Source of the DNA: Sphingobacteriales bacterium
GTDB lineage: Bacteria; Bacteroidota; Bacteroidia; Chitinophagales; Chitinophagaceae
DNA: 64,000 nt
Assembly: GCA_012270485.1 (NCBI GenBank)
Contig: JAAXIF010000065.1
Span: 100,959-164,958 of the forward strand
Direction of reading: 5' to 3'
The notes beneath the pieces are model-generated. The model saw only the letters and a list, made by a program, of their open reading frames with translations. It did no database searches and had not been told where the DNA came from. The position numbers and the translations under genes are program-made. This document shows positions 62,601 through 64,000 of the stretch, one piece after another; position 1 is the stretch's first letter, and each line of letters begins with the position of its first letter.

Positions 62601-62836
62601 TCGATTTTATTGAGCCCGATAAAAAGAAAGGATATTTGAAAGAAAAAAGGGTTATTACAGCTCAGGATATTGCCAGTGTAACCGCACAAATTGAAATGGT
62701 TTGGGAAAAAATTCAAAAAAGAGATTTTTATACCGGATGTGGTAAAGAAGACTGTCGCTGGTGTGAGTTCGTAAAAACCAATGAGATGGCAGTTGCCTTA
62801 CATGAACCGGATGAAAATGAGGAAGAAGCAGTATGA
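59690..62836 (+). CDS. UvrD/PcrA-type helicase fused to an AddB-like Fe-S nuclease
   Basis: 1048 residues from the ATG at 59690 (MITREQQQAQF). N-terminal superfamily 1 helicase: Walker A AGPGTGKT at 37-44, DEFQDTSG motif II, VVGDDDQSIYRFQGA, LTAHGSKGLEYDYV and AMTRAAQHLF. The C-terminal quarter is a PD-(D/E)XK nuclease: YLKCPLQFYFNN, FGSAVHYALQ, KGKLDKLE, VVDYKTG and a cysteine cluster GCGKEDCRWCEF, which with the earlier Cys would bind a 4Fe-4S cluster as in AddB. It probably acts in double-strand break processing. Confidence 0.92.
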   Translation: MITREQQQAQFKKIYGGLNEQQKSAVDKTEGPVMVIAGPGTGKTQILGARIGKLRLETDTQPDNILCLTYTDAGVVAMRKRLLTFIGPDAYKVNICTFHAFCNDVIQDNLSLFEKNALDPVSDLERIDLLKTLIDSFPKNHPLKRYRGDVYFEIKNLQQLFSNMKREGWQPEYINQCIDSYLNDLPNREEFIYKRNQGSFKKGDLKENKIAEEKEKMEKLRAAVNEFTRFQQIMRSRNLYDFDDMINWVIDVFKNHPNVLARYQEQYQYILVDEFQDTSGTQNMLVKLLISYWEEPNVFVVGDDDQSIYRFQGANVENMHEFAKQFSDSLHTVILTNNYRSTQPILDVSRTLIERNQERLVNKIEGLSKVLTAANTQINDSTILPTIREYENPREEMIHLTLQVEELIQSGVAPGQICVIYRENKPHEDLAKYFQQKQIPVYTKRDINILHEQICKQLLQLLRYLKDEHHIAFSSDQLLFEILHFQWFAIPSIEIAKLSAEAAQKKPNDQKISLRQLIAEKLQAPLPDLFSTEIPGLRKAQSVLEKLITDVSNVTVQQLFENCIRETGLLAYVMNSPDKHWLLQLLTGLFDFIKKETHRNPNLTLEKLLNIFDLMEDESLVLPLIRVSGTDRAVNLLTAHGSKGLEYDYVFIAGCNSSNWEKKRKPAGGYSMPDTIFASQPVHSEEEELRRLFYVAMTRAAQHLFISYTSTNKDGKAIEPSMFIAEIREEHALPYEKISLPTETIADFAILSLSKELKPEIEHTEAAFIDQLLDKFVMNVTALNNYLKCPLQFYFNNLVRVPSGKSEATEFGSAVHYALQKLFEKMQENNNQFPHQSEFMAAFKSYMDRNKEHFTKEQFARRIEQGEQVLPAYYERYIHDWEKIVKIEANIRNVTIKGIPLKGKLDKLEFNGRQVNVVDYKTGDAEKGIKKLNPPSEKEPNGGDYWRQAVFYKILVDNYPSKNWEAVSAEFDFIEPDKKKGYLKEKRVITAQDIASVTAQIEMVWEKIQKRDFYTGCGKEDCRWCEFVKTNEMAVALHEPDENEEEAV

Positions 62837-62900
62837 TTAACATGATTTTTAGCTCAATGAGTATAACGCTACACAGAAAGCCTGTAAGTTTGCACCACGC

Positions 62901-64000
62901 ATGAAAAATCTTTTGACGCTCATTATTCGCTTATATGGTATCGCGCTTTGTTTGGTGATCATGATCATGGCTAATTCTTGTGCGAATATGATACCCCCCA
63001 GTGGAGGTCCAAGAGATAGTTTACCTCCACGGTTGGTGATAGCCAATCCCAAAGACTCAGCTACCAATGTAAAGACTAAAAATATTCTACTCACATTTGA
63101 TGAATTTGTGTCTTTACAGAATACAGAAAACATCATTTATGCTCCTGTTCCCAAGAATCTTCCGCAGGTTGATTATAAATTAAGAAATGTAACAGTTCGC
63201 TTCAAAGATTCATTGGAAGAGAATACTACATATTCTATTGATTTTGGAAACAGTATCATAGATGTCAATGAAAGTAATGTAGCAAAAAATTTTCGCTATG
63301 TTTTTTCTACCGGACCTACTATCGATTTCCATACTTATGAGGGTAAGGTATTGGTAGCTGAGACAGGTAAAGTAGATAGTACACTGATTGTTGTATTACA
63401 CAAAAACACTTCCGATTCTGCGATCAAAAAATTAAGTCCGCGCTTTTTTACCAGAATTGATGGTAAAGGCGCATTCAAATTCAACAATCTTCCTTCCGGT
63501 ACCTTTGCAGCTTATATTGTGAATGGGAAAAGCTACAATAAAACTTTTGACAGCAGCTCACTCTTTGCTTTCAGAGATTCTTTGGTACAAATTGGCAGCA
63601 ATAGTAACAAGATAGATACTTTTTATGCTTTTACGCAATCCATTACTACCGATAAGAAAGCTACAGACCCATCCAGTGGCTTACCTCCTTCTTTGCGTGA
63701 CGATAAAAGATTGCGCTATATCGCCATTTTAGATAATGGTATGCAAGATCTTCTCAGCGATTTTAAAATGGTATTCAATAGAAAAGTATTTTCCTTGGAT
63801 ACCGGGAAAGTGAGATTAACAGATAATGATGACGTATTACAAAAGGGTTACACTGTTGCTTTAGATAGCCTCCGAAAAACATTCACCCTCCGCTATCCTT
63901 GGAAAGAAAATACGACATATAAACTGGTCATTCAAAAAGATGCTGCGCTGGATAGTAATGCTACTTCACTTCCCAAAACAGACACACTACTTTTGAGTAT
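62901..64000 (+). CDS. Large lipoprotein with Ig-like domain, 5' part
   Basis: The gene continues past the right edge; 366 codons are visible. A lipoprotein signal ends in MANSC (Cys27), followed by PPSGGPRDSLPP. A Bacteroidota Ig-like domain (about 45-125; NPKDSATNV, LLTFDEFV, YSIDFGNSI) of the type found in gliding- and envelope-associated lipoproteins follows, then further beta-rich regions. Function unknown. 64 bases after the helicase gene. Confidence 0.85.
   Translation, partial: MKNLLTLIIRLYGIALCLVIMIMANSCANMIPPSGGPRDSLPPRLVIANPKDSATNVKTKNILLTFDEFVSLQNTENIIYAPVPKNLPQVDYKLRNVTVRFKDSLEENTTYSIDFGNSIIDVNESNVAKNFRYVFSTGPTIDFHTYEGKVLVAETGKVDSTLIVVLHKNTSDSAIKKLSPRFFTRIDGKGAFKFNNLPSGTFAAYIVNGKSYNKTFDSSSLFAFRDSLVQIGSNSNKIDTFYAFTQSITTDKKATDPSSGLPPSLRDDKRLRYIAILDNGMQDLLSDFKMVFNRKVFSLDTGKVRLTDNDDVLQKGYTVALDSLRKTFTLRYPWKENTTYKLVIQKDAALDSNATSLPKTDTLLLS

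Overview
The window comes from a chromosome of the phylum Bacteroidota, most likely family Chitinophagaceae (a Sediminibacterium-like organism). This is inferred from family content rather than a marker gene. The supporting families are SusC/TonB-type outer-membrane barrels with a CarboxypepD_reg domain, a GLPGLI-family protein, a GldL-like membrane protein, the Bacteroidota-type arginine operon with an ArgF' transcarbamylase, a futalosine-pathway menaquinone gene, and promoters resembling the Bacteroidota consensus TTTG ... TAnnTTTG. Base composition is moderately AT-rich, and Shine-Dalgarno sequences are mostly absent. No rRNA, tRNA, CRISPR array or prophage was found.

Layout. 0-6.6 kb: end of a flavin monooxygenase, dCMP deaminase, a class D beta-lactamase lipoprotein, kbl, a two-component system whose kinase carries a TonB-plug-like segment, and a GLPGLI protein. 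7.2-10.9 kb: a TonB-linked outer-membrane barrel and a secreted FKBP isomerase. 11-19.6 kb: an eight-gene arginine operon on the minus strand (acyltransferase, argG, argC, argD, argF', argB, argE, argH), preceded by a leader with an Arg-rich mini-ORF and competing hairpins. 19.6-26.5 kb: a second outer-membrane barrel and a SWIM/SNF2 helicase. 26.7-34.6 kb: comB, ssb, an RlpA-like lipoprotein, gcvT, a TraB-like protein, and a PadR/PspC envelope-stress operon behind a clear operator. 34.8-38 kb: an AT-rich accessory patch with an IS1595-family transposase and small ORFs. 38-40 kb: an arsR-arsM-arsC arsenic operon. 40-52 kb: holin-like protein, an M16 peptidase pair, an aspartyl protease with PDZ, mqnC, an ECF sigma/anti-sigma/OMP cluster, an L,D-transpeptidase, an alpha/beta hydrolase and serS. 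52.3-64 kb: gcvH, a second sigma/anti-sigma pair, VanZ, a GH25 lysozyme, a radical SAM/SPASM protein, MarR, a GHL10 glycosidase, an SRPBCC protein, a UvrD-type helicase-nuclease and the start of a large lipoprotein.

Three signals go beyond ordinary annotation. (1) The arginine operon leader looks like an amino-acid attenuator: promoter, perfect palindrome, 15-codon peptide ending PRPRRGC, then two mutually exclusive hairpins. (2) At least nine intergenic regions carry the same architecture with different sequence: short 7-9 bp words repeated in tandem, followed by their reverse complement, forming long imperfect hairpins mostly at gene ends. (3) The sensor kinase has a periplasmic segment resembling a TonB-receptor plug. 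Operator/promoter pairs for PadR and ArsR can also be read directly from the sequence.
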